In this document: positions 23,001 through 34,981 of the stretch, piece by piece
Layout: each line of letters opens with the position of its first letter
Position numbering within the stretch: position 1 is the stretch's first letter
NCBI GenBank assembly: GCA_964019695.1
Contig: OZ026516.1
Span: forward strand, 98,084,368-98,148,367
Length of the DNA stretch: 64,000 bases
Direction: 5' to 3'
Source of the DNA: Loripinus fragilis
Taxonomy: Eukaryota > Mollusca > Bivalvia > Lucinida > Lucinidae
The notes under the pieces: generated by a model
The model's database searches: none
The model's input: the letters and a program-made list of their open reading frames with translations, nothing else
Told to the model about the DNA's origin: nothing
Program-made: the position numbers and the translations under genes

Positions 23001-24775
23001 AGGTCCACAACTGTTAAAAGGACTACCTACCAACATACTTCAGTGGTTTGTTGCAACAAATCGTCAATAAAATCATTTTTCTGGCTCTTTTCTAATTATG
23101 TTGAATATGGAAAAAAACACAAGCAGACATCGCTTTTGTACCGTTTCCTATAGCGACGGTGTGTTACGTCACTTAACTTTTGTACGGTGTACTTGAATTG
23201 TCAGGGCGAAAAAAACGCAAAAATGGCATGTTTTAAACTCTAATTATTCGAAAATGCCTGAATATTTTTCTGAGGACTTTTTTGTTGATAAGTAATAAAT
23301 TATCTACATGTTCACGCCAAAACGGCTTCTGAAAGAATTAGTTTGAGGTCCTAAGGTAGATTGACTGGGCTATTGATAGATTTCTGGGAGTTTGGAAATG
23401 ACGAAAGTAATCCAACGGGAGGTCGTGCGTCGCGACATCTGGCCTGTTCTTATGAATTAAACAGTTTGTGGAATAATCTGTAAAATTGTTGTTTTACGAG
23501 AAACTCTCCGTCGTGCAGATACTAAGTAAACTTCAAGTTGTTTATTTTCTCCTAGAAAATAAAGATTGTCTTTTCTAAAGGCTCTAAAGGCTAGATCTTG
23601 TATTGCAAAACAGATTAACAATTCAAAACCTAGTCCCTCGAGAAAAAACAAACACATGTTTTATGTTCTGGGAGATGATGCATTGATAAGTTAGGGTCTT
23701 TCATGCAAACCAAATATCTATGTGTCTTGATCCACATTTGAATTAAGGGTGAGGTTGGTGCCGTGAAACCGGTTTGAGCCCTCCAGTAAAATATTTTGCT
23801 GACCGTTCCAAGGCGGTGCTTCTTTTGTAGATCGTTTGTGTTTTTTCTGTCTTGTGTTTGCTATGCCTTTGTGCGCGTCTGTTTATGTGTACCTTGTGGT
23901 CACCTGCTGGGAAAGGGCTGACCTCTTGGCTCTCGTTTGTGAAATCTAATTGTGACATTGTCACTTTCCTATTGGTATCCTGTATCAGGTATGGTGCTTG
24001 ATTGTATCGATTCCTGATCTTTGGCCTCTTTCTTACTTAGTGTATAAATAAAAGAAAAATGCTGGTTCTAATACTTTTTCAGGGCAGTATATTATTAATT
24101 TCTCATTATAAGAAGATTGGTTAGGTTGCAACAGACTACATGCTTGGTGATCAACTCAATCTAGGTTGGCAACTTTGCTTTCCTCTTTAATTGCACGCCG
24201 GCGGGTCGGACCTCTGATTATATGACAGTTCCGACTTAAAGACTTATCTCTAGTTGAGAGGGTTAGAGTTTGATTCCGTGCCTGTAATCGTACCCACTGG
24301 GGTTTAATTGTAGATTTTCTTTTTCTCCTGTATTCAGTTGTATAAACTGTTGAGTCAGAAACTTTGTGTTATCTCCTTTTTATATCTTGATTTGTATTTT
24401 ATAGGAGATGATACATTGATAAATTAGGGAACTTTCATCGTACCAAACATTTATTTGTCTTGATCTTCATTTGAAATAAGGCAGAGGTTGGTACCATAAC
24501 ACTTGTTTTAACCCTAGTAAAATATTTTTATTGACCATTCCAAGGCGGTGCTTCTTTTGTGAATCACTTTTGTTATTTATGTTTTGTGTTTGTCATGCTA
24601 TCATGTCTGTGCATTGCAGCCTTGTGGTCAACTGCTGGGAAAGGGCTGACCTCTTGGTTCTCGTCTATGTGATATTTTATTGTATTTTTGTCACTTTCTC
24701 ATGTGGTGTCCTGGGTCTGGTGTGGTAATTGGTTGTATCGATTCCTGATCTTTGCCTGCTTACTTTCCAGAGGAG
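20030..24775 (+). repeat. Cluster of dispersed repeat family B copies
   Basis: At least five direct copies or parts (about 20,030-20,220; 20,630-21,060; 21,185-21,320; 23,660-24,040; 24,330-24,775) share this order: GGAGATGATGCATTGATAA, CTTTCATGCAAACCAAATAT, AGTAAAATATTTTACTGACCGTT, AAGGCGGT.CTTCTTTTGT, GTGGTCACCTGCTGGGAAAG, GGCTGACCTCTTGG, GTCACTTTCC, CCTGGGTCAGGTGTGGT, GTATCGATTCCTGATCTTTG. No conserved frame; the open frames here are accidental. A related but distinct block lies at about 21,960-22,450. Between copies (22,450-23,650) nothing is recognised. Confidence 0.75.
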
Positions 24776-25948
24776 AGAGGTCTGGACCCCTGTCCCCACT
24801 CTGAATCCGCGCATGGTGATTTTATGCATTGATTCGTATCCTGTTCATCAGTTGTCCCGCTGGAATAAAAAAGGAGGGTTTGATGATTTGTTCAGTGCAT
24901 TGTTTTCTCGAATGTATATAAGTCTTTTGGTTTATCTGACTGCGTGCGTTGTGGGTGTATATATGTGTGCTTCTGCTTGGGTTATGGTCTGCAGGTCATA
25001 TTTTATAATTAGGTATTTTAATAGTTTTTATTTTATCAAATTTGTCCTTTAAACTGATATACTTTGGATAAAGTTGAACACTATCTCTATTGATTTAACT
25101 GTATCATTGCTAGTGCCAACTTTTGTCGTCAGCTGATAACCTTTACAAACAGTTTGGCGCAGATCAGGATGCAGATCTAAGCCGTTTGACACTATTATGG
25201 TGTTAAAGAAAGAATTCCTTGGAAATGTTTTGAAAAAAAGTCAGCAGACTTGATTGGAAGCAAACCGGATTGGAAGCTCGCGACAGTTGACCCTCAAGAA
25301 AGGAGTACCTGAGATCAGGCGTGAGATCTGCTATGCGTGCAGATAGCCAGTTACCTGGAAGGGGCCAACGGATGTGGATGATGCCCCTGCACCTGCACGT
25401 TAATCAAAAACCCTATAATAATGATATGAGACGACAACAAAAGCATGAATAAATAGCCGTCATGCAAAAAGTTAATTCCACAGAGAGAGGATCACCTTAG
25501 CTATTAAAATATATATTTCTCATTTTAAATAAAGCTATTATACATGTGCACTTGACGGTAAACAACTATAGAATAAATGATGACCACACTCTAATTGATA
25601 TAACTACAGACAATATAACTAAAACCCTGTCGTTTTCATCCATATCCCTATATTTTAATTATTGACAGGACTGGGCAATTAAGTTGGACATCAAACAATT
25701 AGTTAAAGCATTAAGTGACTGTGAAAGTAGGATAGAATGGCTATTTTCCAACTTGCAAAGATCAATAGCTATACATTAAACCAGGAGGGAGTGTTGATAG
25801 TTTTTAATTGAACATTAAAACATTCTGACTGAGTCATATAATCAGACCCCTAAACTCCTCTGTGGTCTTGGCAACCGCTGACGGAAACAAACTACTCTAA
25901 TGGGAGAAACGTTCCAGGGAAATGTATTAATCAGGGCATCATTATTTG
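24776..25948. other. Intergenic, nothing recognised
   Basis: The open frame at 24,729-25,052 begins inside a family B copy and has no domain; the rest is AT-rich unique sequence. Confidence 0.5.
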
Positions 25949-26183
25949 GGCCTCGACGCGAGAAAACCTGTCTTTGGTGGTTTGTGAACAACAAAGGCGC
26001 AGTCCAGCCTGCGCATCCGCGCAGTCTGATTAGTGCCTTTGTTATTCACTTATTGGAAAGTACAATATCTAAACTTGCTTCAAGCGAACTTTCAATTTTC
26101 TAGCTATTCTCTGTAGCTGAGGAGACTGGTTTGAAACTCGCTTTGTCGGAAACCCCGAAGACAGGTTTACTCATCTCGAGGCC
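25949..26183. mobile_element. MITE-like element with GGCCTCGA ends
   Basis: Left end GGCCTCGACGCGAGAAAACC then TGTCTT; the right end is its imperfect reverse complement (AAGACAGGTTTACTCATCTC, GAGGCC). About 235 bp, with an internal GCGCAGTC/GCGCATCCGCGCAGTC palindromic core like other small elements here. The 67-codon frame at 25,900-26,103 is not a gene. Confidence 0.7.
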
Positions 26184-26258
26184 AATTTTGTCTGATACCA
26201 ACAATATTGGAGACTATGTGGTGACTTGGTGAGATTCGACCTATTCCTTGGTGGCTGG

Positions 26259-26640
26259 TACATAGAGAATACTAGGTGAATGTCTTTTGATATCAAGTTT
26301 ACCAGGTAAGGCTTTGAGAACGCATGTTGACATCGCGAGGCTTGCCGAGCGATTCAACATGCCTTCTCAAAGCCGAGCCTGGTAAACTTGATATCAAAAG
26401 ACGCGAACCTGGTATTATATTTATCAGTTTACCCAATGTTGAACACTCTTCAAACTAGAGATTATGACGTGAATTTTGATTTTTGTGATGGTTCAGCGTC
26501 ATTAGCGACGTCATTCAAAAAGTGCAACGTCATCATGACCTGATAAAGATAACATGCCGTGAGATAGGAAACGTTTATTAGGTTATGTTGAAATAATTCG
26601 GTTAATATTAGGGGTGACTGATAATTGTCTTTATTTATAT
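26259..26640. repeat. Foldback-type repeat family D, single-unit copy
   Basis: One 90-bp-type unit (AGAGAATACTAGGTGA, TATCAAGTTTACCAGG, GGCTTTGAGAACGC, ACATCGCGAGGCTTGCC) is followed by its inverted arm (CTTCTCAAAGCC, GAGCCTGGTAAACTTGATAT, CAAAAGACGCG), giving a hairpin of about 60-bp arms. An about 200-bp tail (AACGTCATCATGACCTGATAAAG, CATGCCGTGAGAT) is shared with the multi-unit copy at 59,976-60,672. Confidence 0.8.
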
Positions 26641-29600
26641 GCATGTTCCCACACTAAATTTGGCTTAATAATTCCAGAAGAATACGAACATACTATTAAA
26701 CTGGCACCGCCGTGAACTAGAATAGTAGATCCACCTAAGGGTGGTAGGGAATGTCATAGCTCCTGTGCGTTTAATACGCGTAGACGTTCAAACCTTATAT
26801 TATGAACAGTTGTCAGAACTTTAAACAACCTACATGACTGTACCATAGAACCGACATGAACCATTTTAGGTTTTGGGTGATCATTACCAGAAGATCACAA
26901 TGATATAGAACGATTTAAGTATGGGTGTTCATTACTGTAAATTACTTCCTTTTTAGTGCTCAATAATGAGAAAGAAATAATGATTGGCTTTTTTACATAA
27001 ATATAAGTGAGATTAAATTCTTCACATAATTTAGCACATGTGATGAAAAGGAAAAAAAACTTGAACTCAAAGCACATATAATGCTATTTTGATCAAGAGT
27101 GTTTAATCGATTATGTAAATATGACTTATAGAAACTACTTATTTTAATGATCAAAATCATGTTTCTTAAATGCTTAAATAATATTTTTCTCTCTCTGACA
27201 GTTATATGTGTTTATTTAATTTAATGCATGTGGTATATGCAAGCCATTTTTTACACTGTTTACAGCTCAATTAAGACGAAACATGATATTAAGCATGTAG
27301 TAGCTTAGTAAGCTCTATGAGTCATTGTGTTAGCCAACAAAAACATATACAGTTTATCAGCTATTGATTACAATAATAATATTGATAACAATCAAGGACG
27401 AAAGCTAACTCACAATTTCTAAAATTTTAAATCGTTTCAGGCATGGTCAAAGTCGAGAAATGAAGAATATATACAGGTGTCGTCCTGGACCTTTGAATGA
27501 AAACTGTAGTTCTTTTTAATCAGAACGATTTCTACAGGAAATATGGTATCCAGCATGACTATCTCTATGGTTATAATACCTATGGTACTAATCTCCTTGT
27601 ACCTAAAGAATGTCTTGTTTGTGAATAAATAATAAATAAATCTTGGTAACATGTGTAACAGATTATTACACTTATCATCTGTTTTGACTGGCCCTACAAT
27701 TTTGTGAAGCATTGAAATAGCTAGCTAGGAAAGCATTTGCTCTAAAGGTTTATTTTAGTTAAACATTTAAAAGATAGGTTAATACTTAGAAAAGCTCGCT
27801 GGCATTTTAGTATTGTTTTGTTGACATGACTAAATGAAAGGAATTCATTAATCCGTTGGGATTTTTCATTTGAATTATATTTGTCAATAACCACAACCTC
27901 TGAGTAATGGCCTTTGGATCATTCTATTCAAAAGTTTGATGCCTAACGCGTTAAATGAGCGTGTCAGGCTAGAACAAATATGTGTGTCAAAATATTAAAG
28001 TAAATGTAAGTAAACGCCTGAAACCCCTATTTTTACATCCGTATTTTCAATATTGTAAATATGGTCACGCCTCAAAGCCTTTTTGCTTATCTATAACAGT
28101 GTAATATTGTTTTATATTAGATTTGGTACGTAGCGTGTCAATTGGGTACATGATCATTAATATAAAATAACATCTTATTAAGTCTTTGGATATTTCAAAT
28201 CAAGCTTAATAAATAATAACTAGTACCAAAGAATACACCAAATGAGACAGCATACTTTATTTGGTACTAGTACTCATTGCAGTGTCAAGAAATGGGGGAT
28301 GTAAATACGCAGACTCGCCAGAGCCTTTTGTCTGCTTACCGTTGTATATATATAGGTGAAGACTCTTCCTCGCGGTACCATGGGGTTGTATGCGGTTTGT
28401 GATTGTGGTATTTCCTGATCATACTCATTTACTATTTTAGACTGCAATTAATATGACTAGCTCCACTGCATCAGCATGAGCAATTATTGGAGGCATTTGA
28501 CAATATGCGATAGTTCCAAAATCTCACATGCTGGTCAAATCTTCATTTTAGCGCTTATAATTACAATAAATGAGATCAAAACATCTGGGCTTTATTATAT
28601 CCTTTTCAATGTAAAATAAATATAATTTGTTTTGGAGATGATGAAAAAAAAGATCCATGGTAATTAGAGATGCGTAGACACTTATCATCAAAATCATGCG
28701 TACTTTGTTAAGAGTGCATGTAAGTATACCATTGTTTACCCTGTATACTGAGTAGAGTGCTCTCTCAATACTTTTTTTGTCAGAACAGTTGACTTTTTGC
28801 GTTTGTCTTGAATCCATATACTGAAGTGTTTGTGACTCATTCTTAGTGGTAATATCCATACAACACTTTACTATTATTTGGCCATGTTACATTCTGTATA
28901 GTGGAGCAGCAGCTATTTTAGCATTAATTGCTAAAACTTCCATTAAGAAAGATTTCACGGCTGCACTTTTTACTTTAAAAATAATTTTACTTTTCCATCC
29001 AACATTCTAAATGAACATTGTGAAATCTGTTTAACATCAACTTGAATGTCTAATTCGATCTGGCCCAATTCTGGCTGATAAAGTCTATAAATTTAGATTT
29101 GTATCGTAAGTAACAAGTAATAACCTACCCTGTTTTCTTTGATATGATCATATCACACGCGAGTATTGTCATATAAAATCCACCATTATTACTTATATTT
29201 TCCCATTTTACGGAAATATTTGTTCTTATTAAATCATTTACTTAAAAATTTACATTGCTTAAGCAAATGATCAGAAAAATCTATGTTGGTTTAATTAACA
29301 GTTTCATTCATTAAACAATGAAAGCTACATGTATGCTGAGGATAAGCTATAAAGCTAAATCTAAAGTAATGTTTCAACATCTGCAAACACAAATAAAATG
29401 TCGTATTAAGTTTGATTTTGAGACAGTCTCTTTAACAAGTATCCAATTGCTTACACTCATAATGCATATTATCCAATGTAACATATATCAATGTTAATTC
29501 TACAAACTTACAAATGCTTGAACCTATCCGGGTTGATATAGCAGAAATGTTTTGTATGCTACAACCTCCCATACAACATTTAGTGAACACAGTTTTTGTA

Positions 29601-30864
29601 AATACAAGGAATACTAGCCTGCATTGTGTTACTGACAATGTTTATACAATGTGAACAACAGTTTACTGGAAACACTTATATATTTGGTTACTTTTAAATA
29701 AGTGACTCGATAAAACTTAGTGTTCTTCAGATAAGTAATACAAACAGCTAAATCCACAATATATAAGCATTTCAGATTCAATTTAATACTGCCTTTTACG
29801 ACATTTTGGACATACATATGACTTATACCATATTATTATATAGTATTAAATCATGTTACTTAACAATTTTGACATTACATGGGAATTTACCCTTATTCAG
29901 CTGGAACTTGAGAGCACTACTTCTGTTTGTTCATGAGGTTTAAAACCTATAGCTTTGGCCAAACAGATAAAAGTACTTTTGGTTGTTTTAAAAAGTTCTA
30001 AAATGTACTATTTTACAAAAGTAAATATGCGCTGACCATTTGGCATAGTCTCTTACTAAAAACTGAAAAAATCTGTTTCGGACAAACTAGTTTCTGTATG
30101 TATACTTAACACAAAAATCAGCTCTGAAATGAAATAAAATACTCTATGATGTATCATATAGAGAATTAAGCAATACATAGAACGCAAAGTTTGTAACATA
30201 CGTTATATGTTGCAAAACAAACAAAATGATACTTTACGTCAGAAACAATATTTAATATTACAAATTACCCTTGTTTATCAATAGAATACTCATATAAGGT
30301 GATTAAAAGCTTACAGATATGTTTTGGTTTTAAAGCTACATAGTCTGTAACTTTTGAGCTTTTAATTTTAGAAAAAAAATGTTTCTATTTTTCAAGAACA
30401 CATAAAAAACTAAAATTCAGGTTTACATTTTACCAATGTTGTAAAACTTAACAAATTATCAGTGTCAAAACAGCATAATTTATGCTAAAACTAACTGTCT
30501 ATAATTATTGCAGGGACGCAAATAATTACCAACAAGAGAAAAAAAACGCCTGTTTTTATAAGATAATTCACTTTTCCATGCAGTTTTCAACTATAGGGAA
30601 CAGTTTTATTGTGTGTGTCAGCGATATGACCTTGGAGTCAAAGGGCAATATCACATGTACTGAAACTCAATTTTATTGCTTGTACATATAACACGATTTT
30701 TTTGACCGATTACATTAATATTTAGCACACTTGTTGCTTATGGTGTGTAGATTACAGATCGCCGCTACGATCTTGGACTCAGAGGACAAGGTCAGATATA
30801 CATAGAATATGTCTTACGGCTCGTAGCACGAACTCATCTTGTATTTTTTTAACAGAGGTGCTCA
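26641..30864. other. Intergenic, AT-rich, nothing recognised
   Basis: About 4.2 kb without recognisable genes; minus-strand open frames (for example 27,437-27,712, 28,548-28,859, 29,432-29,817) have no domain and low-complexity composition. A perfect 12-bp inverted repeat ACTAGTACCAAA / TTTGGTACTAGT lies at 28,219-28,271. Confidence 0.5.
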
Positions 30865-31189
30865 TTATGCCCCCGCCATTTTTAATGGGAGGGGGCATAT
30901 AGCATCACCCCTGTCTGTACGTACGTGCGTACGAAAAATGGTTTCCGGACCTTATCTTTTGAATGCATTGGTCTATTGGATTCATATTTCATACACAGGT
31001 ATCTAATCATAAAATACAGGTCAAGTTCAATTAAGGATAAATCCACTAATTATTATCAGAGTTATGGCCCTTAATCTTGTACGAAATATGGTTTCCGGGC
31101 CATATCTCTTGAAAACATTGGTGTATTGTATTCATATATCATTCACAGGTATATAATTATAAAATCCTGGTCAAGTTCGAAAATCAATG
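30865..31189 (+). repeat. Dispersed repeat (GGTTTCCGG type)
   Basis: Two internal direct sub-repeats (AAATGGTTTCCGGACCTTAT / AAATATGGTTTCCGGGCCAT, each followed by TCTTTTGAA or TCTCTTGAA, then CATTGG and CACAGGTAT.TAAT.ATAAAA). The style is common in bivalve genomes. Confidence 0.6.
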
Positions 31190-33375
31190 AGTCCCTAAGC
31201 AACACGAAACTAATTCGTGAAATTTCTACCTATCTTTTTGAGTGTTTTCCATTATAAACATGCATGACAGAGTGGACATGATTTTGTAATAGGTGACACA
31301 GGTAGAATCATTGTCTCTCAAGTACAAGATTCTTTATATAGAAACAAGAGGTCCTTCGGGCCAGGGGTCGCTCGCCTGAGAATGACTGTTTATAAGGATA
31401 CTAGAAAACCATAGCTCCTCCCAAATCCCAGCTATGATGTTATACGTATAGATCTGCACTTTCATTATAAAGCTTCACATGGAAAAGTGTCCATTAATTA
31501 TGTTGACAAAAAAAACAGGATGGTGACACTCTGGGCGGGAGCATTAATGGTCCAATTGTCATATTGTTAGCAAACATGGTAGAGGTCCACCAGCTGATGC
31601 TACATTCAAAATATCAAGGCTCTAGTTCAAGTGATTTTAGTCAAGAAGTGGTGTCTCCATTACTGGGCCTTGCGGTTTAAGATAAAAAAAGTAAGTTTTC
31701 CCAATATTGACATTGGAAAAACGGGCCACGCCACCTGGTGGTCGTAATTTTAAACCAGTTAAATAATTTGAACAATGGTGGTAAAGGGTTTCTATTCGTA
31801 CCAAATTATTTTGAAATCTGATCAGAAGTTTTTTGGAAGATTTTAGAATACTTTCATTTGGTTGCCATGACAACCAGATTTCTTTATAAAGTGGACATTT
31901 CTAACAGCTCTGAAAACGGACCGATGAAACCTGCGAGATTGGTGAAATTCCACAAAATGGTTTAGGAGGAAGAGCTTGCTGACGGAATACGGAAGGACGG
32001 ACGGGTGGCTGATATGACGGACTGACGTACGACGGATATACTTTGTCCACAATGTGAGCTAAATTAAGGGATTCACCATCCAAAGATATGTGAAATTGAG
32101 GGAAAGCTTAATCAAGTTCTCCTATAGGGGCCTGGGAACTAATTATATCAGCATGTTCCATATTCAAAAACTGAGAGAAGCTACGAGGCTATTATCTGGC
32201 AATGGATGTGTCTGATTGGATGATAATGCTGAAGTAAAAATATTTTTTCTCTCTAGCAGATGCAACAATTATTTTTTTTCAAATTGGTCTATAGTTCACT
32301 TCCAGATATTATTTATACATGTATTGCGTTTTTCTGGACAAAAAAGTAAAAAAAGCAGTTTCTAATTTGAACTGGGACGGGGTTTTCCAAAATAATGCAG
32401 CCATTAAACAACATGCAATAGGTGAAAGAAGAGCGGGTGAGGGTAGGTTTTTTTCTCTTTTCAGACCCTATGTTTCTTTGCTACACTGATAGAAAATCTT
32501 TCTGCGCTAATTGAGAAATATTCAAAGATTTTCAATCCAAAATTAAAAGATTAGTGTTTGTTTCTGTATCTACATGGTCGCAAGCTAGCGAAACTTGCGC
32601 ATGTACTCCAAAGAAACGTTTTCTCCCGACGCGGCTCATATAACTGATTTGCATATGAATATTTTAGATCCTGTCAGTATCCTTAAATTTCCCATGAAAA
32701 TTAAATAATTTGGTCTCACTGAAATAAAATTATTTCATTTTTATAGTATATTTGAAAACGGATGGCATGTAGGGGGTTCGAGCGAACCCCCTGAACCCCT
32801 CTGGATCCGACACTGCTTATAGAGAAATCCATGTACATGTATGCTAATGCACAGACATTCTGGTTGCATCATACATGAGCATGCAAGTCGTATGTACTAA
32901 AAAAAAATTGGGGTGAGTTGTCTTACGAGTTTGGACCAAGTTGTCTTATAAACTTGGACCGTGCTGTCTTGGGCCGAGTTTTATGTGGGCGGAGTTGGCA
33001 TAGGCCGAGTTGGTTTTGGGCCGAGTTGTCCGTAATTCTAACAGATGACACAGGAACCGTCTCTTGGAGACGGGTCTTTTGGACATCCAGGACAAATGTT
33101 CAAATGGATGAATTTGAGAGTTTCTCTAATATCACGCACCTTATTTGATCGGTGTGATATTTTAAACCTATGTGCATAAATATGTTCTTCGCATGTTATT
33201 TTGATGTTTTATAAATATGTTGTTTCATTTTCCATTTTAGCTCTTTTGCCCGCAATGGGCCTGGAGTAAATAAGAACTTGTTGTTGAAAACTTGTTGTTG
33301 AACTTAGGAATTTACCTGTAACCTGTTAGAACCGCGCCAGTTATAAAATAATGGCATTAAATCGAACGCAAAAAG
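31190..33375 (+). repeat. Composite repeat block, copy 1
   Basis: Contains ACAAGAGG.CCTTCGGGCCA (31,345), AACATGGTAGAGGTCCA (31,575), the ATTCACCATCCAAAG segment (32,071), TATGTTTCTTTGCTACACTG (32,469), CTCCAAAGAAACGTTTTCTC (32,607) and TTAGAACCGCGCCAGTTATA (33,327). The same series in the same order recurs at 34,340-37,790. A perfect 9-bp-arm palindrome (GGGGGTTCG AG CGAACCCCC) is at 32,772-32,791. No gene; the frames at 31,637-32,083 are accidental. Confidence 0.7.
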
Positions 33376-33424
33376 TTTTTTTTTTTTTTTTTTTTTTTTT
33401 TTGGGGGGGGGGGGGGAGGGGGGG
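33376..33424. repeat. Poly-T / poly-G tract
   Basis: 27 T followed by 14 G and further G-rich sequence. An assembly-sensitive junction between the composite repeat and the minisatellite. Confidence 0.9.
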
Positions 33425-33479
33425 ATATTTGAAGAATACGCACGTATGCTACATATAATTTTTCTACGTGCGCGTTTTT

Positions 33480-33885
33480 CACAAAATGTGAAATATTGGT
33501 ATGAGATACGTGTCGTTTTGGTACCAATTTTCACATGCTGTGAGGAATCGGTACCAATTTTTCACGGTATGAAATTTGCTAAGTATGAAATTTGCGGTTC
33601 AACAATGCGTCTTATCTGTGAAGAACTAGTTCGATTTTTCTCAGATGTGAAGAATTGGTACTCAATTCTCACAACTGTGAAGAATCGCGTACAATTCCTC
33701 GCACATGTGAAGAATTGGTGCTCAATTTTCACAAATGTGAAGAATCGGTACAAAATCCTCACACATGTGAAAAATGGTTAGGCCTACCAAATGCTCACAC
33801 ACGTGATAACCTAGTACCAAATTATCACAGGTGTGAAGAAATGGTAGTTAATCTTCATAGATATCAATGACCGAATGTGTAAAAT
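33480..33885 (+). repeat. 30-bp minisatellite with TGTGA/TCACA units
   Basis: Units start TGTGAAGAATTGG or TGTGAAGAATCGG and end CTCACACA / TTCACAAA. Period is 30 bp, with an alternating pair (60-bp higher order) clearest at 33,645-33,780 and degenerate on both sides. Because 30 is divisible by three, open frames run through on both strands (for example 33,401-33,781); they are not genes. The related block at about 37,750 has only one such unit (TGTGAAGAATTGG). Confidence 0.85.
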
Positions 33886-34339
33886 CCAGTCACATGTGAA
33901 GATTCTATTTATTGCATAACTTGTGGTTGCAAGCGACTGGATGACTACATCTCTTTCTCTGTCGCGCGCACGCACAGAGAGAGAGAGAGAGAGTCTCGAA
34001 GCAATTTTAATGCGGGTGTAAATTTGTCTTAGAAGCGGCTTCTTACGTTGATCAAAGGGACACAACTAAAAAGTGTAAATACTAGAGATATTGCTGTTGC
34101 GTTCTGCATGTCAAGGCTTAAAATAGTGGATAAAATCTGTATGGAAATTTCATGTATGTACCTTGAGTTCTTGCTGTCTCAACGCCATCTCAAATAAGTA
34201 GCTATTTGCAAAGAGGCTTGAAATAGTGAATTTCAGTGATTTTATCAATAGAAAAGCGAAATACGTGCGTCGAGACAAGAATCTGAAGATTTAAGGATAT
34301 GAATAAAAATGTTCTAATCAAGCATTAGAAATGATACGT
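33886..34339. other. Intergenic with GA microsatellite
   Basis: An (AG)n tract at about 33,975-33,992; otherwise unique AT-rich sequence. Confidence 0.6.
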
Positions 34340-34981
34340 TGGAACGTTTTCAAAACAGTATTAACTTTGTGGTTTCCTTCATAATTTTGAATGGCAGAGT
34401 GGGCATACTTTTGTAGCCGATGACACAGGCCAAATCAATATGTCATTCAGTAATACGATTCATTATATATAAACAAGAGGGCCTTCGGGCCAGGAGTCAC
34501 TCGCCTGAGAATGGCTGTTTTATAAGGATAATAGCAAATCATACATGTAGCTCCCCAAAATCCCAGCTAAGATGTTTTATACATGTAGATCAGCAGTTTC
34601 ATATAACGCTTTACATGCGAAAGTGCCTATTAATTATGTTGACAAAATTAATAGGATGTTAACATTCTGGTCGCGGCCATAAATGGCCCCATGGTCATAT
34701 TGTGAACAAACATGGTAGAGGTCCACTAGCTGATGCTACATACCAGGACGAACTGATGTACGACTGACATCCTTGAACTTAATAAAGGGTATTCACCACC
34801 CAAAGCTGTATGAAATTGAGGGAAAGTTGAATCTAGCTCTACTTAGCTATATACAAGGCGCATTATGAGAAAATCTTATTTTTGCATATGCCACAATGCG
34901 CAGATAAGAGTGGTATCTACACAGGTGGATAAGAGGCTATGTTTCTTTGCTACACTGATTGAAACTCTTCCTGCACTGTTT

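Noticed and set aside
24531..25052. Hydrophobic ORFs that look like short membrane proteins
   Set aside because: They start inside dispersed repeat family B, and the same repeat in other copies has frameshifts and stops.
33401..33781. 126-codon repetitive ORF (and antisense partners)
   Set aside because: Runs through the 30-bp minisatellite, whose period is a multiple of three.
33480..33885. CRISPR-like array of regular repeats
   Set aside because: Eukaryotic context; the units are contiguous 30-bp tandem repeats without unique spacers.
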